The notes: generated from the letters alone by a model not told the origin. A DNA stretch of 64,000 nucleotides from Pseudorhodoferax sp965279475 (GCA_965279475.1 CBDIIA010000003.1:558001-622000), one strand, 5' to 3'; positions 1 to 8,161 are shown, counted from the stretch's first letter. A program made the numbers and translations.

Positions 1-1759
1 TACCCAACGTCCGCCGCATTGCTTGGTCAATATGCCACCGTGGCAGCACCGCAGCCGTGAGCGCTTCTTCCGTCCAAAGCTCCTCCAGTTCGTCAGCACT
101 CCAGCGCCCGGCAGACTTCAGCGCCTGCGCGCTCATCACCGCTTCGACAAGCTGCTGTTCGAACCACTCGCGTGCCGCTTCTTTGATTGCGCCTTTGGAG
201 CCAGGCACATGCGCATAGCTGTGGTCCCATCGTTCCATCATGTCGGTAAACACGCGGAAGTCACCATTTATCAGGAGCAGGTTCTGATGCGGAATGAACT
301 TCGCCGCCCGGTCCTCCAGATCGCCCCGTGACCTGCTCCCGTCTTCGATCGTGATCCACTTGGCGTTCGGCTCGGCGAAGGCGTCGAACGGGTCCGCCTT
401 GGTTAAGCCAGCTTCGGCGAACAGCGCATAGATGTCGCTGGTCTTGCCGCCTCGGTTGCCGGGCTTGCCGTGGCCGGATGTCTCGTTGTCGCTCATCTCC
501 GGCTTGCCGCCGACCCCATCGCGCAGATCCACCGGTAGCTGACCTTCGGGCTTCGGTGCAAAACGTGAGAACTTCAGCAGTTCCTGAATCTGCTTGAGCC
601 GATCGTGAATGGCCTTCTTGTGGTCCTTTCCATCCGACTGTGCGCCGATCTGCTCCTGCAACTCGACCAGTTCGTCGGGCATCTGTTCCCGAAACTCCGA
701 TGCCCAGCCGGACCAGTCCAAGGGCTCTCCATCGATGAGCAGCTGTGTGCGGGCAGTATTGGCTGAAAGGTGCTCCGATGTGGGCTCGACGTAGACCACC
801 ACCCGATCGGCGCCGAAGATCACGCCGAAGCCCTGGAGCCTGGCCAGCCCCGCGCGGCCGGCCGTCATCTCGTACAGCTCATTTTGGAAGAGGGCGGCGA
901 CGTGACCCCCGCCAGCGTTGTGACCTGAATTGCGGTCGATGTCCGGCCGCAGCAGCCACCAGTGCGCTGCCGCTTCCGTCAATGCGACGGTGCCGTGCGA
1001 TTGGGCGTGGGCGTCGAGCCATGCGCCTTGTCCTTCCACCACGCGAAGGAAGTTGTGCCGGGTGTTGTCTCGGGGTTTGGTCCATCCCTCGCGCGCCTGG
1101 ACCGTCACGCCCTGGGGAAAACGGAAGTACCGGGAATTGAGGTATCGCAAGATCCATCGGGACTTCATGGCGGTCCCGCATGGCGGCTCCATCGTGTCGT
1201 CGCCGGCCGACCGTCCCAACAGCACAACAAGGGTGCCGTGCTGGTCGATCGCTTCCGGCTTCAGATCATCCGACACCCGCGTCCAAAACTCGCCGCCGTT
1301 CTCTGGCCAGCGTTTCAGGCCGTACACCTGGGCCTCCGGGTCGAACCACAGATGGATCATGTGCCCGATGCCGGCTTTCCAGCTGAGGTACAGCAAGCCT
1401 TCGGGGTTGCGCGAGATGGCGGCGATCTTGGCGCCGACACCAAAGTTTCCCGTAGCCGACTGCTGGTGCATCGAGGACGACAGCTCGTTGATGTACCGGA
1501 CCATCTCCGGGCCTGTCATGCCCACCCCGGTATCGACACAGCAGAGCTTGTACACCCCGGCCAGGTCCAGATGCTGCCAGGCGACATCCCAGATGATCGA
1601 ACCCGCTTGACCCGTTGCCTTGATCCCGTCCAGGCCGTTTTGCGTCAACTCTCGGACATACTGGAGTGGGGAACAGTCTTCGCCGAGCTTGTCGAGCAGG
1701 AAGGCCATGTTGGCGACCTTCATCGGCATCGTGTCGCGTGCAGAAACTTCTGAGGGCAT
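1..1759 (-). CDS. GHKL/HSP90-like ATP-binding protein, C-terminus cut by window edge
   Basis: An open frame runs without a stop from an ATG at 1759 to the left edge, giving 586 visible codons. The N-terminus carries a full GHKL (Bergerat) ATP-binding fold signature: an N box with Glu37, Asn41 and Asp44 (ELTQNGLDGI), a G1 box DTGVGM at 76-81, a G2 loop GNFGVGAK at 104-111, and a G3 Gly-Thr at about 175. It is therefore expected to bind and probably hydrolyse ATP. The remaining ~400 residues resemble nothing I recognise. They include a charged, helical stretch (about 360-400) and a Gly/Lys-rich linker. It is not HSP90, MutL, gyrase or a histidine kinase, because the diagnostic downstream domains are absent. 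An AGGGAG ribosome site precedes the start. The gene lies just inside a putative island end, so accessory or defence roles are possible but unproven. Confidence 0.8.
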   Translation of the reverse strand, partial: MPSEVSARDTMPMKVANMAFLLDKLGEDCSPLQYVRELTQNGLDGIKATGQAGSIIWDVAWQHLDLAGVYKLCCVDTGVGMTGPEMVRYINELSSSMHQQSATGNFGVGAKIAAISRNPEGLLYLSWKAGIGHMIHLWFDPEAQVYGLKRWPENGGEFWTRVSDDLKPEAIDQHGTLVVLLGRSAGDDTMEPPCGTAMKSRWILRYLNSRYFRFPQGVTVQAREGWTKPRDNTRHNFLRVVEGQGAWLDAHAQSHGTVALTEAAAHWWLLRPDIDRNSGHNAGGGHVAALFQNELYEMTAGRAGLARLQGFGVIFGADRVVVYVEPTSEHLSANTARTQLLIDGEPLDWSGWASEFREQMPDELVELQEQIGAQSDGKDHKKAIHDRLKQIQELLKFSRFAPKPEGQLPVDLRDGVGGKPEMSDNETSGHGKPGNRGGKTSDIYALFAEAGLTKADPFDAFAEPNAKWITIEDGSRSRGDLEDRAAKFIPHQNLLLINGDFRVFTDMMERWDHSYAHVPGSKGAIKEAAREWFEQQLVEAVMSAQALKSAGRWSADELEELWTEEALTAAVLPRWHIDQAMRRTLG

Positions 1760-1792
1760 TGCGCTACTCCCTGATCCCCAGCAGATCGAAAG

Positions 1793-1814
1793 CGGGGGAA
1801 CAGACGGGGGAACA
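1793..1814. repeat. Two direct repeats CGGGGGAACA, 12-bp period
   Basis: The 10-mer CGGGGGAACA occurs at 1793-1802 and again at 1805-1814, between the start of the GHKL gene and the ssrA-like end. Short direct repeats next to an attachment core are typical of integrase arm or excisionase sites. They could equally be an operator for the ATPase gene, whose promoter must lie here. Confidence 0.4.
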
Positions 1815-1867
1815 AAACTCGATCTGAAGTACTACAAACGAGTATTGGCGCGGGTTAGCGGGCTTCT

Positions 1868-1890
1868 TTCAATTGACCCCAGCTCCACCA
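1868..1890 (+). other. Putative attachment site resembling the 3' end of ssrA (tmRNA)
   Basis: The segment ends in CCAGCTCCACCA, the acceptor-end sequence typical of proteobacterial tmRNA, and is preceded by a TTTCAATTG stretch similar to a T-loop. No intact tmRNA or tRNA fold exists to its left, so it is read as a duplicated gene end left by site-specific integration. It sits between an accessory gene and a terminator. The match is only partial, since the usual TTCRANTCCCGCC arm is not conserved, so this is inference. Confidence 0.45.
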
Positions 1891-1901
1891 CCACACTGTA
1901 C

Positions 1902-1940
1902 AAAGGCCGCTAGGAACATCCACCTGGCGGCCTTTTCTTT
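1902..1940 (+). terminator. Rho-independent terminator, possibly the native ssrA terminator
   Basis: A perfect 9-bp stem, AAAGGCCGC at 1902-1910 pairing with GCGGCCTTT at 1927-1935, encloses a 16-nt loop and runs into a T-rich tail (TTTTCTTT). It begins 12 bases after the ssrA-like CCA end and has no coding gene directly upstream on this strand. That fits a terminator separated from its RNA gene by an insertion. The rest of 1941-2092 holds no other recognisable feature. Confidence 0.7.
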
Positions 1941-2092
1941 GGACGATCGACGTCCTCTATCAGAACGACTGCGAGCTGCAGGTCCGGTGCGTCCTTGCGA
2001 CTGGGTCCTGGCGTCAACCAAGTGCCAGAGCGACGCGCTACCATGGGGCGACATGCAGCCGCTTCGGGAACATGTCCTTTCAGGAGTCCACC

Positions 2093-2491
2093 ATGCAGTT
2101 CCGTCGTTCTGTTTTTGTACTGCTGGCAGCGATGTGCGTTGCCGCAGGCATGATGTCCCGCGTCGCCTCGAGTGCCGATGCACCTCAACGCAAACCGGAC
2201 CTCGCGGATGCTGCCGAAGGCCGGTACGAAGGCGATGTCATTTCGGACTCCAAGGGGTCATCGAAAACCGGGGTGACCGTCACGGTCACGCGCGTGGGTG
2301 TGAATCTGGTCCGTATCAATTCAGACTATCCGCGCCTGCCTGTGGTTCAGGTGCCGCTGACCATCGCGATGGGGAAGATCCTGCAGGGCGCCAAGAGCGA
2401 CAGCGTTTTTGTGCTCGATCGCTCGAAGTCTCCTGCCCAGCTTGACCTGACGTTCAATGGCGAAGTGAGTTGGTCCGGCCTGCGGCGCTGA
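2093..2491 (+). CDS. Small predicted secreted protein, function unknown
   Basis: This 132-residue protein starts at an ATG 6 bases after an AGGAG ribosome site. Residues 1-30 form a clear signal peptide: basic MQFRR, a hydrophobic core, then an Ala-rich cleavage region ending near SSADA. The mature part is short and rich in Val, Ser and Asp, with alternating hydrophobic residues (TGVTVTVTRVGVNLVRI) that suggest beta-strands. An alternative upstream start at 2072 would hide the signal peptide and has no better ribosome site. I recognise no family. It is the first gene to the right of the putative island junction. Confidence 0.65.
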   Translation: MQFRRSVFVLLAAMCVAAGMMSRVASSADAPQRKPDLADAAEGRYEGDVISDSKGSSKTGVTVTVTRVGVNLVRINSDYPRLPVVQVPLTIAMGKILQGAKSDSVFVLDRSKSPAQLDLTFNGEVSWSGLRR

Positions 2492-2614
2492 TCACCCAAG
2501 CGCAAGGCCACGGTAGTGGCGCCACATGCGCGGCCCGAATGCGAATGGCGACTGAACATGGCGGCGCAGGTGCGTGGCGTTGAGAGGTCCTGACTGCCGC
2601 AAGATGTCGCGCTG

Positions 2615-2836
2615 TCAGGCTCCATCCCGGTCTGACATCGCAATGACCGTGCGCCCTGTCGGTGTGATGGCTGTCACCACTGCGCTGCCGAGGTATTGAT
2701 CGAACTTCATCGATGGCACGACGGCGGTGATGAACTGCGCGCTGCGCAGCGTTGCGATGTGCTCGATCTCCGCTTGCACGGCGGTGGTGTAGGGCAGGTC
2801 ATGGGTGGAGAGCAGTTTGAGGTATCGGAGGGACAT
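2615..2836 (-). CDS. Small hypothetical protein
   Basis: This is a 73-residue open frame with no recognisable domain and a weak ribosome site. Its composition (SLRYLKLLSTHDLPY near the start and VVTAITPTGRTV near the end) is compatible with a small soluble protein. It occupies a stretch that is otherwise free of genes. It may be real or a chance open frame in GC-rich DNA. The flanking intervals 2492-2614 and 2837-3070 show nothing else. Confidence 0.35.
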   Translation of the reverse strand: MSLRYLKLLSTHDLPYTTAVQAEIEHIATLRSAQFITAVVPSMKFDQYLGSAVVTAITPTGRTVIAMSDRDGA

Positions 2837-3070
2837 GGCGCGCGAGTGTCTTTTGCACTGCAGTGCCGCGCAATGTCATTTGATGTGCGAAACGAGGGGC
2901 GGCGTTGGTTAGGCGATTTGGCCCTGAAGGAAGGCTGGATCGATTATCGGTAGCGTCCGACACCATCTAATTCGTTTTGGCCCTAGGATGCCGAAATCGC
3001 TCGATCAGCGCTTCTGCCAACGAGCGAACGCAGATGTTCGCTTCGTTTCCATAAGGTCCAACCCGCCGCA

Positions 3071-3532
3071 ATGCTCAGCACCAAACTGAAAGGCTTTGCC
3101 AACGTGCTCGGCAAGCACGGTGTGATCGCCTCCCTCGCGTTCCTGAACGACGGGGTCGAGCATCGTTACACCGGTCTTTATGAACTGAAGGACAGCGCAC
3201 TGCGCTGCCTGTATCTGTTCGACCGCGATGGCATGCACTACTCTGACTCTTTCCCGCCAGCGCCACTCGCGACGAGCTTCTGCGAACTCACGATGCGTGA
3301 CGGCTTCTTCGAGACGCGCGATGCTGCCAACGACGAGAGGTTGAGGGGCCGCAAGGTACGCGACATCGTGGCCTACCATGCGGCGGCCGTGGTCGGGGCC
3401 AACGGCAACTCCATCGGCACGCTCGCCCACTTCGACGGAGCCAGCCAGAGACTGTCGGCCGCTCAGGCGACCTGCCTGAAAGACGCCGCCCAGATGTTGG
3501 CACAGACCGTCGAGCCGTTTGCCTCACGGTGA
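3071..3532 (+). CDS. Small GAF-like domain protein
   Basis: A 153-residue protein. The second half has the pattern of a GAF sensor domain: a strand-rich middle (residues ~70-100, VRDIVAYHAAAVVG), a GTLAHFD segment that matches the conserved G-x-L-x-x-x-D of GAF domains, then a helix with LSAAQATCLKDAAQMLAQTVE, the usual closing helix. No output domain or signal peptide is present, so it would act as a stand-alone cytoplasmic sensor or adaptor. Its stop overlaps the GTG start of the next gene (GTGA), which suggests translational coupling. The ligand is unknown. Confidence 0.6.
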   Translation: MLSTKLKGFANVLGKHGVIASLAFLNDGVEHRYTGLYELKDSALRCLYLFDRDGMHYSDSFPPAPLATSFCELTMRDGFFETRDAANDERLRGRKVRDIVAYHAAAVVGANGNSIGTLAHFDGASQRLSAAQATCLKDAAQMLAQTVEPFASR

Positions 3533-3969
3533 CTTGCTTGCGCCTGATACTGAAACCCGTTGCCACCGTTGCTTTCTTCGCTGCCATGGCGGGCGCCGGT
3601 GCCTCCGACTGGTTCACGATCGTGGGAGATCCATCGGACACCAACGCCGACACCATCCAGATGGACCCTGCTGCCAGAAAGGTAGACGGCCCGCGGCGGA
3701 CCATGGCGATTCGTGTCAGTCGCTCCACGCGGCGGATCAGCGGCGGGGGCACGGTGTTTCGATCATTCGAGGGAACTGTCGAGTTCGACTGCGACAAGCA
3801 GACCGCTCGCTTCGTTCGCAGTCAGTTTTTCAACGATCCACTTTGGAAAACCCCGGGGCCTCTGGTGGAATATGCTTCCACCGATGTGAGGCCGATGGCG
3901 TTCCGCTTGTTCGATCCGAATCCGCGTGACCGCGTGATACGGGCCGCTTGCCAGTCGTACGCAAGGTGA
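3529..3969 (+). CDS. Secreted protein, surface-adhesin E-like
   Basis: This 146-residue protein begins with GTG overlapping the previous stop. It has a signal peptide (hydrophobic residues ~5-22, cleavage near GAGASDW). The mature domain starts with DWFTIVGD, has a central FEGTVEFDCDKQTARFV strand pair with one Cys and a C-terminal second Cys (RAACQ). This layout matches short periplasmic proteins annotated as surface-adhesin protein E-like, a family common in Betaproteobacteria whose exact role is unclear. The two Cys residues could form a disulfide. Assignment to the family is by pattern only. The 110 bases that follow hold no recognised feature. Confidence 0.55.
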   Translation: MTCLRLILKPVATVAFFAAMAGAGASDWFTIVGDPSDTNADTIQMDPAARKVDGPRRTMAIRVSRSTRRISGGGTVFRSFEGTVEFDCDKQTARFVRSQFFNDPLWKTPGPLVEYASTDVRPMAFRLFDPNPRDRVIRAACQSYAR

Positions 3970-4079
3970 TGGCATTCCGGCGTTCTCAGGCGGCTCGATT
4001 CTGGTGATGCGGCGGATGCCGAGGCCGGTGTTCGGTCTGGCAGGGTTCGCAGTGCCTTCTTCCAGGGCCGATGTGCTTC

Positions 4080-5561
4080 TCACCCGGCAATGCAGCGCAG
4101 CAGCTTGAAGAACGCCGGGGCAATGTCGGCGTCCTGCACGCACGCATAACCCAGCAGCAGGCCGCGGCTCTGGGTGCCCCGCACGTAGTAGCGCGACAGC
4201 GGCCGCGTCAGCACGTCCTGGTGTGCCGCTGCATCGGCGATGGCCACGTCGTCGCAGCCATCGGGCAGGCGCAGTACCAGGTGCAGGCCGGCATTGCTGG
4301 CCTGCGGATGCAGATAGTCCGGCCCCAGGTGTTTCAGCACCAGTGCCACCAGCAGCGCGCGGCGCCGGGCGTAGACCACGCGCATGCGCCGGATGTGCGC
4401 GGCATAGTGGCCTTGCTCGATCAGTTCGGCCACGGCCGCCTGCGTGATCGCATGGCCTTCGCGGTACAGGTCTGCGTGCGCGATGCGGAACGACGGGGCC
4501 AGTGCCTGCGGCAGCACCATGTAGCCGATGCGCAGCCCGGGGAACAGCGTCTTGCTGAATGAGCCGATGTAGATGACCGGCGCATCCGCCTCCAGCCCCT
4601 GCATCGCCGGAATCGGCCGCCCGGCAAACCGGAACTCGCTGTCGTAGTCGTCCTCGACGATCCAGCTGCCCGAGGCACGGGCGAGGTCGAGCAGCTCGCG
4701 CCGCCGTGCCAGGCTCATCACCGAGCCCAGCGGGTACTGGTGTGATGGTGTCGTGAAGATCAGCCGTGGCGGCACCCGGCCGCGCGGCCAGCCGTTGGCA
4801 TCGGCGCGATCGCCACTGCGCGTTTCCACGTGCATCAGCCGCACCGTGGCCGATCCCGTCTGCAGCACCTTGTGGAAGCCCCAGTACCCCGGCTCCTCGA
4901 CCCAGACGACGTCGCGCGGATCGACCAGCATGCGCAGCGTCATGTCGACGGCCTGGTGCACGCCCTCGGTCACCAGGATCTGCTGCGCGTCGCAGCGCAC
5001 CGAGCGCGTCACACGCAGGTGCTCGGCGATGGCCGCGCGCAGCGCGGGGTGGCCGCCGCCGTACGAGTAGGTCAGCAGCTCGGGCGGGGGCGTGCGCCAC
5101 AGCCGCGCCAGGATGCGGCTGAAGCGCCGGTGCGGGAACTCGGTGACATCGGGCACGCCCGGCATGAAGGCGCCCCATTGCGCGGCCGCGGCGGAGGCGT
5201 TGGCCAGCAGGCGCTGTGCACGCCGCGACAGGCGCACCGGCGCGGCCGAGGCGCCGGCCGGTGCGGCGGCGCGCCCGGCGCTGAGCAGGCTGTCCGGCGT
5301 GGTGGCGGCGACGAAGGTGCCGCTGCCCACACGCGCGTGCACATAACCCTCGGCGCGCAGTTGTTCGTAGGCGTGCAGCACCGTGTTGCGCGACATGCCC
5401 ACCTCGCGGGCCAGGTCGCGCGACGCCGGCAGCGCGGCCGATGGCGGCAGGCTGCCGTCGAGGATGGCCTCGCGCAGGCATTCGTACAGCTGGCGGTTCA
5501 GCGCCGCACCGGCTTGCGGTACCAACCGCTGCAGCACCAGGTCGGCGCACATCGACTTCAT
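4080..5561 (-). CDS. MocR/GabR-type regulator (GntR HTH fused to aminotransferase-like domain)
   Basis: A 493-residue transcription factor. Residues ~10-80 form a GntR winged helix (LYECLREAILDGSLPPSAALPASRDLAREVGMSR is the classic pattern), and residues ~115-490 are a fold-type I aminotransferase-like domain. The PLP-lysine region is recognisable as GSFSKTLFPGLRIGYM. Such proteins bind PLP and sense an amino compound. The gene is divergent from a gabT-like aminotransferase with a 114-bp shared region, so it most likely controls that gene, as GabR does in Bacillus. It could also respond to another omega-amino acid, so no symbol is assigned. Confidence 0.88.
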   Translation of the reverse strand: MKSMCADLVLQRLVPQAGAALNRQLYECLREAILDGSLPPSAALPASRDLAREVGMSRNTVLHAYEQLRAEGYVHARVGSGTFVAATTPDSLLSAGRAAAPAGASAAPVRLSRRAQRLLANASAAAAQWGAFMPGVPDVTEFPHRRFSRILARLWRTPPPELLTYSYGGGHPALRAAIAEHLRVTRSVRCDAQQILVTEGVHQAVDMTLRMLVDPRDVVWVEEPGYWGFHKVLQTGSATVRLMHVETRSGDRADANGWPRGRVPPRLIFTTPSHQYPLGSVMSLARRRELLDLARASGSWIVEDDYDSEFRFAGRPIPAMQGLEADAPVIYIGSFSKTLFPGLRIGYMVLPQALAPSFRIAHADLYREGHAITQAAVAELIEQGHYAAHIRRMRVVYARRRALLVALVLKHLGPDYLHPQASNAGLHLVLRLPDGCDDVAIADAAAHQDVLTRPLSRYYVRGTQSRGLLLGYACVQDADIAPAFFKLLRCIAG

Positions 5562-5580
5562 GGCATCGGGGAAACAGTTT

Positions 5581-5632
5581 GCATTGGCACCATCCCATTG
5601 CAGAAAGCGGATCTTTCAAGCAGGGCCAATGC
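5581..5632. promoter_or_regulatory. Inverted repeat, candidate operator of the MocR/GabR regulator
   Basis: A perfect 8-bp inverted repeat, GCATTGGC at 5581-5588 and GCCAATGC at 5625-5632, lies in the divergent promoter region. The arm centres are 44 bp apart, about four helical turns, so the sites face the same side of DNA. Dimeric MocR-type regulators bind widely spaced sites of this kind. Confidence 0.5.
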
Positions 5633-5675
5633 CGCATTTAATCAGGTTCTTCACAGCCAACCGCAAAGCCTTCCC

Positions 5676-6938
5676 ATGACCAACAGCGAATTGCAGACCC
5701 GCCGCCTGGCCGCCACCCCACGGGGCGTGGCCGTGATGTGCGATTTCTACGCACAGCGTGCCCGCAACGCCAGCCTGTGGGACGTCGAAGGCCGCGAGTA
5801 CATCGACTTTGCCGCCGGCATTGCCGTGCTCAACACCGGCCATGCCCATCCGCGGGTGGTGAGCGCCATCGCGGCGCAGCTCGAGCGGTTCACCCACACG
5901 GCCTACCAGATCGTGCCCTACGAAGGCGTGGTCGCGCTGGCTGAGCGCATCAATGCGCTGGTGCCGATCCAGGGGCCGGTGAAGACCGCGTTCTTCACCA
6001 CCGGTGCCGAGGCGATCGAGAACGCGGTGAAGATCGCGCGCGCCCACACCGGGCGTTCCGGCGTCATCGCGTTCGGCGGTGCGTTCCATGGCCGCACGCT
6101 GATGACGCTGGCGCTCACCGGCAAGGTCGTGCCATACAAGAGCGGCTTCGGTCCGTTCCCGCCCGAGGTGTTCCATGCCATGTTCCCGAGCGCGCTGCAC
6201 GGCATCACGCCGGCCGACGCTCTGGCCTCGGTCGAGCGCCTGTTCAAGACCGACATCGACCCGCAGCGCGTGGCCGCGATCATCATCGAGCCGGTGCAGG
6301 GCGAGGGTGGCTTCAACGTGGCGCCAACCGAGCTGATGCGCGGCCTGCGTGCGTTGTGCGACCGGCACGGCATCGTGTTGATCGCCGACGAGGTGCAGAC
6401 GGGCTTTGGCCGCACCGGCAAGCTGTTCTCGATGGAGCACCACGGCGTCGAACCCGATCTGATCACGATGGCCAAGAGCCTGGCCGGCGGCATGCCGCTG
6501 TCGGCGGTGGCTGGCCGCCAGGCCATCATGGATGCGCCGGCCCCGGGCGGCCTGGGCGGCACCTACGCTGGCAACCCGCTGGCCGTGGCCGCCGCGCTGG
6601 CCGTGCTCGACGTGATCGAGGACGAACAACTGTGTGCCCGCTCGGCGATGCTGGGCGAACGCCTGGCGGCACGCCTGCGCAAGGCCCAGGCAGCGAACCC
6701 CGCCATCGCCGAAGTGCGTGCGCAGGGCTCGATGGTCGCCATCGAGCTGCGCGACGCGGCCGGGCAGCCCGATGCCGCCGCAGTGCAGCGCATCCAGCAG
6801 CGCGCACTGGAGCAGGGCCTGCTGCTGCTCAGCTGCGGCGTGTACGGCAACGTGATCCGCTTCCTGTACCCGCTGACGATCCAGGAACCGTTGTTCGACC
6901 GTGCACTCGGCATCCTCGACCATCTGCTGGCAGCTTGA
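5676..6938 (+). CDS. gabT: 4-aminobutyrate (GABA) aminotransferase
   Basis: A 420-residue class III aminotransferase. It shows TGAEAIENAVKIARA (PLP phosphate binding), the GAFHGRT motif, IIEPVQGEGG, the PLP-contacting Asp in LIADEVQTGFGRTG, and the PLP-lysine in TMAKSLAGGMPLS. These are the GabT hallmarks. The reaction moves the amino group of GABA to 2-oxoglutarate, giving succinate semialdehyde and glutamate. The chosen start (MTNSELQTRR) matches the family. A longer upstream frame overlaps the regulator and is rejected. No gabD dehydrogenase lies nearby, so 5-aminovalerate or another omega-amino acid is possible. Confidence 0.85.
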   Translation: MTNSELQTRRLAATPRGVAVMCDFYAQRARNASLWDVEGREYIDFAAGIAVLNTGHAHPRVVSAIAAQLERFTHTAYQIVPYEGVVALAERINALVPIQGPVKTAFFTTGAEAIENAVKIARAHTGRSGVIAFGGAFHGRTLMTLALTGKVVPYKSGFGPFPPEVFHAMFPSALHGITPADALASVERLFKTDIDPQRVAAIIIEPVQGEGGFNVAPTELMRGLRALCDRHGIVLIADEVQTGFGRTGKLFSMEHHGVEPDLITMAKSLAGGMPLSAVAGRQAIMDAPAPGGLGGTYAGNPLAVAAALAVLDVIEDEQLCARSAMLGERLAARLRKAQAANPAIAEVRAQGSMVAIELRDAAGQPDAAAVQRIQQRALEQGLLLLSCGVYGNVIRFLYPLTIQEPLFDRALGILDHLLAA

Positions 6939-6957
6939 TACGCCACCCCGAGGCAGA

Positions 6958-7251
6958 ATGGACCGCATGTCACGACCCCAGGCCACCCCCACCGTCCAGA
7001 TCGACAACGACCGCGTCAAGGTCACCGAGTGGCGTTTTGCTCCCGGTGCCGAGACCGGCTGGCACTGCCACGGCATGGACTACGTGGTGGTGCCGATGAC
7101 CACCGGTGCCTTGCTGCTCGACACACCGAACGGCCCCGTCCGCAGCCCGCTGGTGGCGGGCGTCTCGTACACGCGGCTGACCGGTGTGGAACACAACGTC
7201 ATCAACGACAACCCGCACGAATTCGTGTTCGTCGAAGTCGAGCTGAAGTAG
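6958..7251 (+). CDS. Small cupin-domain protein
   Basis: A 97-residue single-domain cupin. Residues ~25-50 carry the first cupin motif in reduced form (PGAETGWHCHGMDYVVVPMTTG), with two His and a Gly turn for a metal site, and residues ~65-90 the second motif (VSYTRLTGVEHNVINDNPHEFVFVEVEL), with another His. It may bind a metal ion, but no substrate can be named. It lies 19 bases after gabT on the same strand and could be cotranscribed. The start at 6958 has a GAGG site; ATG 6967 is an alternative. Confidence 0.75.
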   Translation: MDRMSRPQATPTVQIDNDRVKVTEWRFAPGAETGWHCHGMDYVVVPMTTGALLLDTPNGPVRSPLVAGVSYTRLTGVEHNVINDNPHEFVFVEVELK

Positions 7252-7387
7252 TGCGTCGGGCCTGACGCGTGCCGCCTCCCGCAAAATAGCGGCATGACGG
7301 CAATCACACAGGATGAGATGGCAACGGTGCAGGCAGGCGAGGCAGGTACCCTGTCCGCAGGCGCGCACCGGCTGGCCTGAGACCCCC

Positions 7388-8152
7388 ATGCAACTGCAAG
7401 ACATCCTGTATTCGCAAGGCTTCGGCACACGCCGGGTCTGTGCCGGCCTGGTCCAGCAGGGGCTGGTGCGGGTCTATGCCGGGCCCGACGCCACCGAGCC
7501 CGTCCTGTGCGAGGAGTCGGCCCGCTCGTTCGAACCCGAGGGCTTGCGTTTCACGGTGCAGGGCGTCGAATGGGAATACTTCGACAAGGCTTACGTGATG
7601 TTGCACAAGCCCGCCGGTACCGAGTGTTCGCAGAAGCCTTCGACCTATCCAAGCATCTACACGCTGCTGCCCGCGCCGCTGCGCCAGCGTCCGCAGAAGA
7701 GCGCGGTGCAGGGCGTGCAAGCGGTGGGCCGGCTCGACCAGGACACGACCGGCCTCTTGCTGCTGAGCGACGACGGCCAGTTCATCCACCGCATGAGTTC
7801 GCCGAAGAAACACGTGCCCAAGGTCTACGAGGTGCAGGCCAAACACCCGCTGGACGCGCGCCAGGTTCAGGCGCTGCTGGCCGGTGTCGTGTTGGACGAC
7901 GATCCGCGCCCCGTTAAGGCGGCCGCCTGCGAGATCGTCGATGCCGACGGCGCCGCCCTGCATCTGCGCCTGACGCTGACCGACGGCAAGTACCACCAGG
8001 TCAAACGCATGCTGGCGGCGGTCGGCAACCGGGTCGAAGGCCTGCACCGCTCTCGCATCGGGGGGCTGGCGTTGCCGGCGGACCTGGCGCCCGGCCAGTG
8101 GCGCTGGCTGCGGCCTGCGGACCTGGCGCTGCTGGCGCCTGGCGCGGGCTGA
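7388..8152 (+). CDS. rsuA: 16S rRNA pseudouridine synthase
   Basis: A 254-residue pseudouridine synthase of the RsuA/RluB/E/F group. An S4-like RNA-binding region occupies residues ~1-60. The catalytic motif is GVQAVGRLDQDTTGLLLLSDDG, whose Asp after GRL is the nucleophile that isomerises uridine. The length and the AVGRLDQDTTG form fit RsuA (position 516 of 16S rRNA), although RluE-type specificity cannot be excluded by eye. A tiny 28-codon frame at 7294-7380 precedes it (MTAITQDEMATVQAG...). It may be chance or a leader and is not annotated as a gene. Confidence 0.8.
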   Translation: MQLQDILYSQGFGTRRVCAGLVQQGLVRVYAGPDATEPVLCEESARSFEPEGLRFTVQGVEWEYFDKAYVMLHKPAGTECSQKPSTYPSIYTLLPAPLRQRPQKSAVQGVQAVGRLDQDTTGLLLLSDDGQFIHRMSSPKKHVPKVYEVQAKHPLDARQVQALLAGVVLDDDPRPVKAAACEIVDADGAALHLRLTLTDGKYHQVKRMLAAVGNRVEGLHRSRIGGLALPADLAPGQWRWLRPADLALLAPGAG

Positions 8153-8161
8153 ACGCGGCCG

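Noticed and set aside
879..1740. Several plus-strand and minus-strand frames inside 600-1760
   Set aside because: They are shadows of the single minus-strand GHKL frame, which alone carries conserved motifs.
1840..1890. A complete tRNA or tmRNA gene ending in CCA
   Set aside because: No acceptor stem, D arm or anticodon arm can be found upstream. Only the 3' end resembles ssrA.
4830..5675. Upstream extension of the gabT frame
   Set aside because: It is antisense to the MocR/GabR regulator. GabT homologues start at the equivalent of 5676.
7294..7380. A 28-codon frame before rsuA
   Set aside because: It has no clear ribosome site, no attenuator-like structure follows it, and the residues match nothing known.
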